The position numbers and the translations under genes were made by a program. The notes beneath the pieces are model-generated. The model did not search any database. It saw only the letters and a list, made by a program, of their open reading frames with translations, and was not told the DNA's origin. DNA of 64,000 bases. It comes from Bradyrhizobium sp. CCBAU 53340 (lineage in GTDB: Bacteria; Pseudomonadota; Alphaproteobacteria; Rhizobiales; Xanthobacteraceae). Below, one piece after another: positions 8,577 to 18,263 of the stretch. Numbering within the stretch: the stretch's first letter is position 1; every line of letters begins with the position of its first letter. Where the stretch lies: assembly GCF_015291645.1 (NCBI RefSeq), contig NZ_CP030055.1, forward strand, positions 4,774,001 to 4,838,000. Reading direction: 5' to 3'.

Positions 8577-9893
8577 TCAGACCTGGTAGTAGCGCTTGGC
8601 GCGCTCGGCAGCGCGCTTGGCTGCTTCCTGCGGCGTGGCCGAGCCGGAGGCAGCTTCGGCGAACATGTCGACCACGACGAAGTCGCCCATGACGGCGGCC
8701 GAGGCATAGCCGAGATCGCCGGCATATCCGTTGTCCAGACAGCGCTTGAGGCAGTCGCGGTACGGCGTGATCTTGGGATCGGAGGTCCACACCGGATTGT
8801 CATTGTAGGCCGGCAGCGGCGGCGAGACGTAGCCGTTGGAGGCAACCTCCCAGGCGTCGTAGTTCTCCTTGTCCATCATGAACTTGATGTATTCCTTGAC
8901 CGCCTTCGGATACTTCGAGTGCTTGTAGCCGTAGTAGACCAGGATGTTCTGCTGCTCGGTCGGCTTGCCCACGGGACCGATCGGCATCGGCGCATGGTCC
9001 ATGTCCTTGGCGATCTCCTGCTGCTTGGGATCAGGAGAGGTCTTGCCGACTGTCCAGATCGAGATGCCGTTCAGCGTGAGACTGAGCTCGCCATTGAGGA
9101 AGGCCTTGTTGTTGTTCGAGTCGTTCCACGACAGCACGCCCGGAATGAACGTCGCATAGAGCTGCTTGACGTATTCGAGGGCCGCGACCGTCTCGGGAGA
9201 ATCGAGCACCACTTGGTTCTTCTCATCGACGACCTTGCCGCCGAACGCCCACAGCGCCCACTGGCACCAGCCGTTGGCATCGCCGGTGGCATGACCGAGC
9301 GCGAAGCCGGCCGGCGTGTTGTTCTTCTTCAGCGCCTGGCACAGCTTGAGGAAGCCGTCGGTGTCCTTCGGGAATTGCTCGAAGCCCGCAGCCTTCACGT
9401 GGCTGATGCGGTAGTTCAGACAGCCGCCGGTCGCGCCTTGCGGAATCGCGATCCAGTTGTTGCCCTTCTTGCCGTACTTCTCCGCGACCGGATACCAACC
9501 GCCATACTGGGCCCCGAGATATTGAGCCACGTCGGTGACGTCGATCAGCTTCTCCGGGAATTTGTGGGGATCGTCGAGCGTGCCGATGATCAGGTCGGGA
9601 CCGGCGCCGACATTGGCGGCGACCGCGGCCTTGGGACGAATGTCCTCCCAGCTCTCGGCCTCGAGCTTCACCTTGATGCCGGTCTTCTCGGAGAACTTCT
9701 TGGTCTGCTCGGCGAACTTGTCGAACTCGGCCTGGATGAACTGCTTCCAGCGCAGCACGCGGATGGAGGCGTTCGGCTCCGGCGTGTTGGTCCACTCCGC
9801 CGCGCGGACGGGGACGATGCCGGGGCCGGCCAGCAACGCTGCGCCGCCCAAGCCGGCTTTAAGCACACTTCGCCTGTCGAAATCGCTCATCAT
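8577..9893 (-). CDS. Sugar ABC transporter solute-binding protein (family 1)
   Basis: 438 residues. The N-terminus DRRSVLKAGLGGAALLAGPG is a twin-arginine-like export signal with a cleavage region near VRAAEW, so the protein is probably folded before export to the periplasm. The body has the features of family 1 solute-binding proteins (GPDLIIGTLDDPHKF, FALGHATGD, SLTLNGISIW). Two ATGs are adjacent at the start; the second (9890) has the better distance from GGGAG. It is the second gene of the operon, 43 bp after the ATPase gene. It defines the importer specificity, which I cannot read from sequence. Confidence 0.92.
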   Translation of the reverse strand: MMSDFDRRSVLKAGLGGAALLAGPGIVPVRAAEWTNTPEPNASIRVLRWKQFIQAEFDKFAEQTKKFSEKTGIKVKLEAESWEDIRPKAAVAANVGAGPDLIIGTLDDPHKFPEKLIDVTDVAQYLGAQYGGWYPVAEKYGKKGNNWIAIPQGATGGCLNYRISHVKAAGFEQFPKDTDGFLKLCQALKKNNTPAGFALGHATGDANGWCQWALWAFGGKVVDEKNQVVLDSPETVAALEYVKQLYATFIPGVLSWNDSNNNKAFLNGELSLTLNGISIWTVGKTSPDPKQQEIAKDMDHAPMPIGPVGKPTEQQNILVYYGYKHSKYPKAVKEYIKFMMDKENYDAWEVASNGYVSPPLPAYNDNPVWTSDPKITPYRDCLKRCLDNGYAGDLGYASAAVMGDFVVVDMFAEAASGSATPQEAAKRAAERAKRYYQV

Positions 9894-9936
9894 TCTCTCC
9901 CTGATTTTTTAATTGTATTTGGTCGCTCTAAAGTCG

Positions 9937-10998
<1,062 letters not shown>

Positions 10999-11146
10999 CT
11001 AGCTCCCTCCTCCGACTTAGACGACGCAACCGTCGCGCCGCCACCGTCTTGCTTTTCTGGACTTCGCCGACCCGAAGCCTCTCTTAACAGGCAACATTGT
11101 CGGCAGTTTGTGCGGGTTTGGCAATTTGTCTTTGGTTAGTCGTTGC

Positions 11147-11160
11147 TGGTAGCGCTGTCA
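11147..11160. promoter_or_regulatory. LacI/GalR-type operator in the divergent promoter region
   Basis: TGGTAGCGCTGTCA fits the LacI-family half-site pattern TGnTAnCG and its complement, with only two central-flank positions off symmetry. It lies between the importer ATPase gene and the lacI-type gene, 43 bp before the latter. A second, better site of the same type is at 12276-12289. Assignment to the regulator encoded at 11203 is inferred from position. Confidence 0.6.
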
Positions 11161-11202
11161 ACGTTCCTTTGTTTGCGGGAGCGACTGTGTTAAGAGCAAC
11201 AA

Positions 11203-12300
11203 ATGGGTCGAAAGCGCACCAAGTCTGGCAAGATTCGGCTGGCGGAAGTCGCCGAGCTGGCTGGCGTCAGCCCGATTACGGCGTCCCGCTTCTTCCGCAA
11301 TCCCGAAGCGCTGTCGATCGCCAAGCGGACGCGGGTCGAAAGCGCGGCACGCGAGCTCGGCTATGTGCCGAACCTTGCGGCACGCGCGCTGGCCTCGCAG
11401 CGCACCGAGGTGATCGGTGTCTTGATTCCGTCACTGACCAACAACGTGTTCTCCGACGTCCTGCGCGGCATCTATGACGCCTCCGAAGGCAGCCGCTACT
11501 CGATCCAGTTGTCCAACACGCGCTACTCCATTCTCCAGGAAGAGAAGCTGCTGCGGCTGTTTCTGGCCCAGAAGCCGGCGGGACTGATCGTCACGGGCAT
11601 CGACCAGACCGCGGAATCGCGCGCGATGCTGGAGGCCGCCGACTGCCCGATCGTCCAGATCATGGAGATCGGGCCCAATCCGGTCGACATGATGATCGGA
11701 TTTTCCCATTATGATGCGGCGCGCGCAGCGATTACGCATCTGTTCGATCAAGGTCGCCGCAGGATCGGTTTCGTCGGCGCGCGCATGGATCCGCGGGTGC
11801 AGCGCCGGCTCGACGGCTATGTCGCGGCCATGAAGGACGCCGGCCTGTTCGACCAAAGACTGATCGTGACGACGGCAACGCCGACCTCGGTGACCCTCGG
11901 TGGCGCGCTGTTCGCCGATCTGATTGCGCGCGAACCCGACATCGACGCGGTGTTCTGCGCCAATGACGACCTCGCGCTCGGCGTTCTCTTCGAGTGCCGG
12001 CGCCGCGAGATCGCCGTCCCCGATCAGATCGCGATCGTCGGCTTCAACGACCTCGAATTCATGGCCTCCTCGGTGCCGACGCTGACCAGCGTGCGGACCA
12101 ACCGCTATGAGATGGGCAGCACGGCTGCCGCGATGCTGATCGAGGCGATCGAAGGCAAGCGTCCCGAACAGCCCGTGCTCGATCTCGGCTTCACGGTGAT
12201 CGAGCGGCAGAGCTCGCAGACGCAGCGGCCGGCGACCGGCCCGCGCGCGCCGGAATGGTCACCGGCCGTACAAAATGATAGCGTTACCAACGAGCCATGA
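11203..12300 (+). CDS. LacI-family transcriptional regulator
   Basis: 365 residues. The N-terminal helix-turn-helix (LAEVAELAGVSPITASRFF, about 13-31) and hinge helix (NLAARALAS, about 57-65) are classical, followed by a periplasmic-binding-protein-like effector domain with ICANDD-type motif (VFCANDDLALGVL). It is divergent from the ABC/kinase/aldolase operon and upstream of the dehydratase-SDR genes on its own strand, with LacI-type operators before both arms. It is therefore probably the local repressor, released by the imported sugar, its acid or a keto-deoxy intermediate. It differs from GntR/GguR-type regulators and no specific name can be assigned. Confidence 0.93.
   Translation: MGRKRTKSGKIRLAEVAELAGVSPITASRFFRNPEALSIAKRTRVESAARELGYVPNLAARALASQRTEVIGVLIPSLTNNVFSDVLRGIYDASEGSRYSIQLSNTRYSILQEEKLLRLFLAQKPAGLIVTGIDQTAESRAMLEAADCPIVQIMEIGPNPVDMMIGFSHYDAARAAITHLFDQGRRRIGFVGARMDPRVQRRLDGYVAAMKDAGLFDQRLIVTTATPTSVTLGGALFADLIAREPDIDAVFCANDDLALGVLFECRRREIAVPDQIAIVGFNDLEFMASSVPTLTSVRTNRYEMGSTAAAMLIEAIEGKRPEQPVLDLGFTVIERQSSQTQRPATGPRAPEWSPAVQNDSVTNEP
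12276..12289. promoter_or_regulatory. LacI/GalR-type operator before the dehydratase operon
   Basis: TGATAGCGTTACCA matches TGnTAnCGnTAnCA at every fixed position. It sits inside the last codons of the lacI-type gene, about 140 bp before the dehydratase start, where it could control a promoter for the dehydratase-SDR arm. The same motif type occurs at 11147-11160. Confidence 0.65.
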
Positions 12301-12414
12301 GTAGTATCGCGATTGTGAGGAAACGTTCGCCAGCAGGCGGGCGGTTGTACCATGCTCGCGCTGCCGGGCAGCGCACCGGCCGATATCCCCGACATCGGAC
12401 CGTGCGTTTGCATT

Positions 12415-12421
12415 GAAGGAG
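12415..12421 (+). promoter_or_regulatory. Ribosome binding site fixing the dehydratase GTG start
   Basis: GAAGGAG lies 6 bp before GTG 12428. A longer reading from TTG 12413 would place this site inside the coding region, so the GTG start is preferred. Confidence 0.75.
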
Positions 12422-12427
12422 AAACCC

Positions 12428-14257
12428 GTGACAAAAAAACCAACCAATGGGCATGCGCCCGCCGGCAACGGCACGCGCCGCCACCTTCGCTCGCAGGACT
12501 GGTTCAACAACCCGCACAATCCGGGCATGACCGCGCTCTATATGGAGCGCTATCTGAATTTCGGCCTGACCCGCGCCGAGCTCCAATCCGGCAAGCCGAT
12601 CATCGGCATCGCCCAGACCGGCAACGACCTCTCCCCCTGCAACCGCCACCATATCGAACTGGCCCATCGCGTCCGCGAAGGCATCCGCGAGGCCGGCGGC
12701 ATTGCGATGGAGTTCCCGACCCATCCGATCCAGGAGACTGGCAAGCGTCCGACCGCGGCGCTGGACCGCAACCTCGCCTATCTCGGCCTCGTCGAGGTCC
12801 TCTACGGCTACCCGCTCGACGGCGTGGTGCTGACCACCGGCTGCGACAAGACCACGCCGGCCTGCATGATGGCGGCGGCGACCGTCAACCTGCCCGCGAT
12901 CGTGCTGTCGGGCGGCCCGATGCTCAACGGCTGGCACAATGGCGAGCGCACCGGCTCCGGCACCATCGTCTGGAAGTCGCGCGAGCGCCTCGCCGCCGGC
13001 GAGATCGACTATGAGGAGTTCATGGAGATCGTTGCGTCCTCGGCGCCCTCGGTCGGCCATTGCAACACCATGGGCACGGCCTCGACCATGAACGGCCTTG
13101 CCGAAGCACTCGGCTTCTCGCTGCCGGGCTGCGCGGCCATCCCCGCCCCCTATCGCGAGCGCGGCCAGATCGCCTACGAGACAGGAAAACGCATCGTCGA
13201 GATGGTCTGGGAAGACCTCAAGCCCTCGGACATCCTGACCCGCAAGGCGTTCGAGAACTGCATCGTCATCAATTCGGCGATCGGCGGCTCAACCAACGCG
13301 CCGATCCACATCAACGCCCTCGCCCGCCATATTGGTGTCGAGCTGTCGATCGACGACTGGCAGAAATTCGGCCACGACGTGCCGCTCTTGGTCAACATGC
13401 AGCCGGCCGGCTTCTATCTCGGCGAGGAATTCCACCGCGCCGGCGGCGTGCCCGCCGTGGTGCGCGAATTGATGAAGCACAAGCGCATCCATGAGGACGC
13501 GGTCACGGTCAATGGCCGCGGCATCGGCGAGAACTGCAAGAACGCGGCTCAGCCCGACAACGACGTCATCCGTGCCTACGACAAACCGCTGGTGAAGGAC
13601 GCCGGCTTCCTGGTGCTGAAGGGCAATCTGTTCGATTCCGCGATCATGAAGACCTCAGTGATCTCCAAGGAGTTTCGCGACCGCTACCTCAGCAATCCGA
13701 AAGATCTGAACGCCTTCGAAGGCCGCGCCATCGTGTTCGAGGGGCCGGAGGATTATCACGAGCGGATCGACGATGCTTCGCTCGACATCGACGAGCACTG
13801 CGTGCTGTTCATCCGTGGCACCGGCCCGATCGGTTATCCTGGAGGCGCCGAGGTCGTGAACATGCAGCCGCCGGCGGCGCTGATCAAACGTGGCATCCTG
13901 TCCCTGCCCTGCATCGGCGACGGCCGCCAGTCCGGCACCTCGGGCTCGCCGTCGATCCTCAACGCCTCGCCGGAAGCTGCCGCCAACGGCGGGCTCGCCG
14001 TCCTCAAGACCGGCGACAAGGTTCGCATCGACCTCAATAAGGGCAGCGCCAACATCCTGATCTCGGACGAGGAGCTGAAGAAGCGCCACGCAGACCTCAA
14101 GGCCGCCGGCGGCTTCAAGCATCCGCCGAACCAGACGCCATGGCAGGAGATCTATCGCAATACCGTCGGCCAGCAATCGACCGGCGGGTGCATAGAGCTC
14201 GCCACGCGCTACCAGAACGTTGCCACCGCGTTTGGCGTGCCGCGGGATAATCACTGA
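12428..14257 (+). CDS. IlvD/Edd-family sugar-acid dehydratase
   Basis: 609 residues from GTG 12428. It belongs to the Fe-S dehydratase family that includes dihydroxy-acid dehydratase, phosphogluconate dehydratase and pentonate/hexonate dehydratases. The three cluster cysteines are present: Cys71 (LSPCNRHH), Cys139 ([11 protein letters not shown], with the Mg-site Lys141) and Cys212 ([10 protein letters not shown]). The [10 protein letters not shown] variant is typical of the sugar-acid dehydratases (arabonate, xylonate, gluconate) rather than of IlvD proper. It would convert an aldonate to a 2-keto-3-deoxy acid, the substrate class for the KDG kinase and for SDR dehydrogenases encoded nearby. 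Exact stereochemistry is unknown. Confidence 0.9.
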   Translation: MTKKPTNGHAPAGNGTRRHLRSQDWFNNPHNPGMTALYMERYLNFGLTRAELQSGKPIIGIAQTGNDLSPCNRHHIELAHRVREGIREAGGIAMEFPTHPIQETGKRPTAALDRNLAYLGLVEVLYGYPLDGVVLTTGCDKTTPACMMAAATVNLPAIVLSGGPMLNGWHNGERTGSGTIVWKSRERLAAGEIDYEEFMEIVASSAPSVGHCNTMGTASTMNGLAEALGFSLPGCAAIPAPYRERGQIAYETGKRIVEMVWEDLKPSDILTRKAFENCIVINSAIGGSTNAPIHINALARHIGVELSIDDWQKFGHDVPLLVNMQPAGFYLGEEFHRAGGVPAVVRELMKHKRIHEDAVTVNGRGIGENCKNAAQPDNDVIRAYDKPLVKDAGFLVLKGNLFDSAIMKTSVISKEFRDRYLSNPKDLNAFEGRAIVFEGPEDYHERIDDASLDIDEHCVLFIRGTGPIGYPGGAEVVNMQPPAALIKRGILSLPCIGDGRQSGTSGSPSILNASPEAAANGGLAVLKTGDKVRIDLNKGSANILISDEELKKRHADLKAAGGFKHPPNQTPWQEIYRNTVGQQSTGGCIELATRYQNVATAFGVPRDNH

Positions 14258-14266
14258 CGCCCACAC

Positions 14267-14384
14267 CGTCATTGCGAGCGAAGCGAAGCAATCCAGAGAT
14301 ATCTCCGCGGAGACAGTCTGGATTGCTTCGTCGCATCGGTGCAAAATTGCTCCGCAATTTTGTTACGAGCTTCTCGCAATGACG
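14267..14384. repeat. Palindromic intergenic repeat (Bradyrhizobium-type)
   Basis: Nested inverted repeats fill the gap between the dehydratase and SDR genes. Outer arms are CGTCATTGCGAG (from 14267) and CTCGCAATGACG (to 14384); inner arms are GAAGCAATCCAGA (14285-14297) and TCTGGATTGCTTC (14317-14329); a third hairpin is AAAATTGC/GCAATTTT (14343-14361). The layout resembles dispersed palindromic elements common in Bradyrhizobium genomes. Confidence 0.85.
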
Positions 14385-14424
14385 TGGGGTTAGCATCGGA
14401 ACGAACATTAGGGAGAACAACACC

Positions 14425-15156
14425 ATGGCCAACCGCCTCAAGGGCAAGCGCGCCGTCATCACGGCTGCAGCGGCAGGCATCGGGCGCGCATGCGCCGTCG
14501 CATTCGCGCGTGAGGGCGCAACCGTCATCGCCACCGATATCAACGAGGCCGGCATTGCTGATCTGACCAAGGAAGGCATCGCCGAGGTCGCCAAGCTCGA
14601 CGTCCGCAACACCGCCGAAGTCAACGCTTTTGCAAAACGCGTCGGCAAGATCGACATCCTGCTCAACGCCGCCGGCTTCGTGCATCACGGCACCATCCTG
14701 GAATGCTCGGAAGAGGATTTCGACTTCTCGTTCGACCTCAACGTCAAGTCGATGCACCGGACCATCAAGGCCTTCCTGCCCGACATGATCGCGGGCGGCG
14801 GCGGCAGCATCGTCAATATCTCGTCCTGCGCGGCCTTGAGGCCGCCGGCGAACCGCTACGTCTACAGCTCCTCGAAGGCGGCGGTGTCGCTGCTGTCGCG
14901 CGCGGTCGCGCTCGACTTCATCACCAAGGGCATCCGCTGCAACTCGATCTGCCCCGGCACCGTCGAGACGCCTTCGATGCTCGACCGCGCCGCCGCGCAG
15001 GGACCGCAGGGCAAGGAAATGTTCATTTCCCGCCAGAAGATGGGACGGCTCGGCACCGCCGACGAAATCGCCAATATGGCGGTCTATCTCGGCAGCGACG
15101 AGAGCGCCTTCACCACCGGCGTCGATCTCGTCGTCGACGGCGGCTACATGCTCTGA
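14425..15156 (+). CDS. SDR-family dehydrogenase, DHRS6/2-keto-3-deoxy-L-fuconate dehydrogenase-like
   Basis: 243 residues, classical short-chain dehydrogenase. The cofactor motif is TAAAAGIG (13-20, alanine where glycine is usual), NAAG is at 81-84, and the catalytic residues are Ser133-134, Tyr147 and Lys151 (YSSSK). The segment after the active site (GIRCNSICPGTVETPS) is strikingly like DHRS6/BDH2 and the bacterial 2-keto-3-deoxy-L-fuconate dehydrogenases. It is downstream of the dehydratase, whose product would be a 2-keto-3-deoxy acid, so oxidation of that product is a plausible role. The NAD preference is expected from Asp38 (ATDIN) but is inferred. Confidence 0.85.
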   Translation: MANRLKGKRAVITAAAAGIGRACAVAFAREGATVIATDINEAGIADLTKEGIAEVAKLDVRNTAEVNAFAKRVGKIDILLNAAGFVHHGTILECSEEDFDFSFDLNVKSMHRTIKAFLPDMIAGGGGSIVNISSCAALRPPANRYVYSSSKAAVSLLSRAVALDFITKGIRCNSICPGTVETPSMLDRAAAQGPQGKEMFISRQKMGRLGTADEIANMAVYLGSDESAFTTGVDLVVDGGYML

Positions 15157-15173
15157 CACCCCGGGCACGCCCC

Positions 15174-15920
15174 ATGAACAAGATTGATCTCAACGGCCGC
15201 GTCGCTGTCGTCACCGGCGGCGCGCAGGGCTTTGGCCGCGCCATCACCGAGCGCTTCGTCGCCTCCGGCGCCAAAGTCGCGATCTGGGATTTCGATGCCG
15301 CACTGGCCGAGAAGACCGCCAAGGAGATTGGCGACCACACCAAAGTCTTCACGGTTGACGTCACTGACACCACCGGCGTCGATCAGGCGCGTGATGCGAC
15401 GCTCAAAGCCTTCGGCAAGATCGATATCCTCGTCAACAATGCCGGCATTGCCGGCATCAACAAGCCGGTCTGGGAGACCGATCTCGAGGAATGGCGGAAA
15501 GTCCTGCGCATCAACCTCGATGGCCCCTTCATCGTCTGCAAGGCGATCGTACCTGTGATGCTCAGGCAGAAATACGGGCGCATCGTGAACATCGCCTCGA
15601 TCGCCGGCAAGGAAGGCAACCCGAACGCTTCGCACTATTCGGCGTCCAAGGCCGGCCTGATCGCGCTGACGAAGTCGCTCGGCAAGGAGCTCGCCGCCCA
15701 CGACATTCTCGTCAACGCGGTGACACCAGCCGCGGCCAAGACCGCGATCTTCGACCAGATGACCCAACAGCACATCGATTTCATGCTGTCGAAAATCCCC
15801 AAGGCGCGCTTCGTGCAGGTCGAGGAGCTGGCCGCGATGGTGGCCTGGCTTGCGTCCGAGGATTGCGCCTTCTCCACCGGCGCGGTGTTCGATATCTCGG
15901 GCGGACGCGCAACCTATTGA
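15174..15920 (+). CDS. SDR-family oxidoreductase
   Basis: 248 residues from ATG 15174, 17 bp after the preceding SDR stop. TGGAQGFG (14-21), NNAG (88-91), Ser142, Tyr155 and Lys159 (YSASK) form an intact classical SDR active site, and Asp39 (IWDFD) suggests NAD(H). It resembles the FabG-like sugar and polyol dehydrogenases that accompany aldonate dehydratases, so it may oxidise the imported sugar to its lactone or acid. A longer reading frame beginning upstream overlaps the first SDR in another frame and is not used. Substrate unknown. Confidence 0.85.
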   Translation: MNKIDLNGRVAVVTGGAQGFGRAITERFVASGAKVAIWDFDAALAEKTAKEIGDHTKVFTVDVTDTTGVDQARDATLKAFGKIDILVNNAGIAGINKPVWETDLEEWRKVLRINLDGPFIVCKAIVPVMLRQKYGRIVNIASIAGKEGNPNASHYSASKAGLIALTKSLGKELAAHDILVNAVTPAAAKTAIFDQMTQQHIDFMLSKIPKARFVQVEELAAMVAWLASEDCAFSTGAVFDISGGRATY

Positions 15921-15927
15921 GGCGATC

Positions 15928-16320
15928 ATGATCCGGGAAGGCGGATGCCTGTGCGGCGCGGTACGGTTCAAGGCGGAAGGCGAGCCGCTGAACGTGCGCA
16001 TCTGCCATTGCCGCATCTGCCAGAAGGCGATGGGCTCGCCCTATTTCGCGCGCGCCCAGTTCGACCAGAAAGCACTCACCGTCGAGGGTGACACCGGCCG
16101 CTATGCGTCGTCCGAAAACATCGACCGCGTGTTCTGCAAGACCTGCGGCACGCGGCTGTTCGCCTGGCGCCGCAACGGTACGCTGGCCGGCGTGGCGCTC
16201 GCGACCTTCGACGACCGGAATGCGTTTGCGCCGACCGAGCACATCTGGGTCTCGGAAAAGCTCGCCTGGGTGAAGCTTGACGACGGCCTGAAGCAATACG
16301 AGACGACGATTCCGGCGTGA
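15928..16320 (+). CDS. GFA-family (Mss4-like) zinc protein
   Basis: 130 residues from ATG 15928, 7 bp after the SDR stop. Zinc-ligand cysteines are in the usual GFA pattern: Cys7 and Cys9 (GGCLCGAVRF), Cys26, Cys28 and Cys31 (ICHCRIC), and Cys70 and Cys73 (CKTCGT). The family is named after glutathione-dependent formaldehyde-activating enzyme, but most members have no proven activity and the named reaction has been questioned. Close spacing places it at the end of the dehydratase-SDR operon; a link to sugar-acid catabolism is not otherwise evident. Confidence 0.85.
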   Translation: MIREGGCLCGAVRFKAEGEPLNVRICHCRICQKAMGSPYFARAQFDQKALTVEGDTGRYASSENIDRVFCKTCGTRLFAWRRNGTLAGVALATFDDRNAFAPTEHIWVSEKLAWVKLDDGLKQYETTIPA

Positions 16321-16322
16321 AG

Positions 16323-17234
16323 TCAGGGCCCGCTCGACGCGGAGATGCCGGCGGCCTGCATGCGCTGTCCTGTCGTCGTGGCCGTCCAGATCCCGGCGAA
16401 CACCGCGACGATTCCCGCCGCGAGATTCCAGCGCAGCGGCTCGTTCAGCAGCCACGCACCGACCAGCGATGCCGTGATCGGATTGACCGTCACCGAGATC
16501 GCCACCCGCGTCGGCGTGGTCCGCTCCAGCGCGAAGGCCCAGAGATAGAATGTCAGTGCTGCACCGAACGCGCCGAGATACAGCGCTGCCAGCCATTGCG
16601 GCGTGCCAAAGCCCGCGACGGGCGCAAAGCTGCCGCGGAAACACGAGAGCAGGATGAGGCTGGCGGCGCCCGCTGCCATGCTCATGGTCGTGAAGGCGAT
16701 CGGACTGGAGCGCCGGATCAGCGGCTTCGACCAGATGCCGTACAGCGCCATACACAGCGCCGCTGCCATCATCAGGAGATCACCGCGCCAGGCGCCTGAT
16801 GGCGCCGAGCCGAGATCGGTAAGGAGCGCGACGGCAACGCCTGATGTCGCCACCACGACGCCGATCGATTTCCGCCAGGTTAGAGCTTCGGCGCCGAGTG
16901 CGGCGCCGATCACGAGCGACAACAACGGCAGCGTCGACAACGCGAGCGCACCGCGTGCGGCTGTCGTGAAGATCAGCGATGCGTTGAACAGGATCGGAAA
17001 CAGCGCGAAGAACAGGATGCCGAGCCCGAATGAGGCAACCCAATCGGCCCGCTCTGGCCAGCGATCGCCACGCAGCAGGGTCAGCGGCAACAACAGCAGA
17101 AAGCCAATGCCGAACCGGAACGAGCCGATCGCCAGCGGATCGATACTGCCAACGAGATAGCGCGTGGCACCGATCGAGGTGCCGCCCAGCGCGCTCGAGA
17201 GCACCGCGGCCAGAACGCCAAGAATCTCGCCCAC
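16323..17234 (-). CDS. EamA-family (DMT) transporter
   Basis: 303 residues from GTG 17234, chosen because GGGGAGG lies just upstream; ATG 17267 would add eleven residues without a ribosome site. The protein contains two EamA repeats with about ten membrane helices (GEILGVLAAVLSSALGG at the start; PTRVAISVTVNPITASLVG in the second repeat). Such proteins export metabolites or amino acids. It is convergent with the GFA gene (2 bp gap) and divergent from a LysR regulator, the usual arrangement for a regulator and its target exporter. A much longer open frame continues into the lysR gene on the opposite strand but is noncoding there. Confidence 0.88.
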   Translation of the reverse strand: MGEILGVLAAVLSSALGGTSIGATRYLVGSIDPLAIGSFRFGIGFLLLLPLTLLRGDRWPERADWVASFGLGILFFALFPILFNASLIFTTAARGALALSTLPLLSLVIGAALGAEALTWRKSIGVVVATSGVAVALLTDLGSAPSGAWRGDLLMMAAALCMALYGIWSKPLIRRSSPIAFTTMSMAAGAASLILLSCFRGSFAPVAGFGTPQWLAALYLGAFGAALTFYLWAFALERTTPTRVAISVTVNPITASLVGAWLLNEPLRWNLAAGIVAVFAGIWTATTTGQRMQAAGISASSGP

Positions 17235-17249
17235 GATCCCTCCCCTGGA

Positions 17250-17267
17250 ATGCTTGACGGACAGCAT
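17250..17267. promoter_or_regulatory. Possible LysR-type operator
   Basis: ATGCT-N8-AGCAT forms an inverted repeat in the 90-bp gap between the EamA and LysR genes. Short arms make chance occurrence likely; position is the main support. Confidence 0.3.
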
Positions 17268-17324
17268 ACGAGGCGTGCCGAAACTGGGAATGGAATTTCC
17301 GTCATGCTGCGATAACGTTCGGTC

Positions 17325-18191
17325 ATGACCGCACCCGATCTCGATCCCGATCTCCTGAAGGCCTTTCTCGCCGTCGCCGAGCAACGCTCGTTCACGCGCG
17401 CAGCTAATCAGTTGAACCGGACCCAATCGGCGGTGAGCGTACAGGTCAGGCGTCTGGAGCAACGGATCGGCACAAGGCTGTTTCAGCGCAATCGGACTGG
17501 CGTCGTGCCGACCGCGGCGGGCGACGAACTGCGCGCCTATGCGCAGCGCATCCTTGCTCTCCATGCAGAAGCAGTCAGCGCGCTGCGTGCACGCGAGCCG
17601 GAGGCCGTCATCCGCCTCGGCGTGATGGACGATTACGGCACGATCGTCATTCCACCGCTGCTGGCAAGCTTTGCCAAAGACCACCCGACGGTCCGGGTCG
17701 AGATCGAGACCGGCCTGACCGCGACCATGCCCGCCCGGCTCGGCGAAGCCTATGACGTTGTCATCGCCATGCATCCGCAAGGACGCGGCGACGGCGAGCT
17801 GTTGCGGCAGGAGCAAGCCGTCTGGGCGGCGGCTGCCACCCCTCGCGCCAGGGCAGAAGGCACCCTGCCGGTCGCGCTTTATCCGCCTGGTTGCCTGTTT
17901 CGCCAGTGGGCCGCGGAAGCGCTCGATCGGGCTGGCCGGCCGTGGCGGCTGGCCTTTGTCAGCCGGACGCTGGCGGCGGTGGAATCCATCGCCGCGCAGG
18001 GCCTCGCGGTCACCGTGGTCAAGGCCGGCACCCTGCCGCCTCGCCTTCGCCCGCTCGGGCCGGGCGACGGCTTGCCGCCGCTGCCTGTGGCAGACATCCG
18101 CCTCCACCGCGCGCGCAATCTGTCGCGGCCGGCGGCGATGCTCGCCGATCATTTGCAGCGTGGCATTTCGGAACCGGCCCGCCTATGTTGA
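17325..18191 (+). CDS. LysR-family transcriptional regulator
   Basis: 288 residues. The winged helix-turn-helix is at the N-terminus (LLKAFLAVAEQRSFTRAANQL, then QSAVSVQVRRLEQRIGTRLF, about 7-53), followed by a periplasmic-binding-protein-like effector domain from about residue 90 (VIRLGVMDDYG). It is transcribed away from the EamA exporter gene and probably regulates it. The effector is unknown. Confidence 0.92.
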   Translation: MTAPDLDPDLLKAFLAVAEQRSFTRAANQLNRTQSAVSVQVRRLEQRIGTRLFQRNRTGVVPTAAGDELRAYAQRILALHAEAVSALRAREPEAVIRLGVMDDYGTIVIPPLLASFAKDHPTVRVEIETGLTATMPARLGEAYDVVIAMHPQGRGDGELLRQEQAVWAAAATPRARAEGTLPVALYPPGCLFRQWAAEALDRAGRPWRLAFVSRTLAAVESIAAQGLAVTVVKAGTLPPRLRPLGPGDGLPPLPVADIRLHRARNLSRPAAMLADHLQRGISEPARLC

Positions 18192-18263
18192 CCTGAAGCG
18201 TTGCTGCACCGGGATTGGCCAGGTCGTCTGCAAGGCGATTGGCAAAACCGGAACGGATGCGAC

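Noticed and set aside
16323..18152. 609-codon frame joining the EamA gene to sequence antisense to lysR
   Set aside because: Only the part from GTG 17234 has membrane helices and a ribosome site; the upstream part mirrors the lysR gene.
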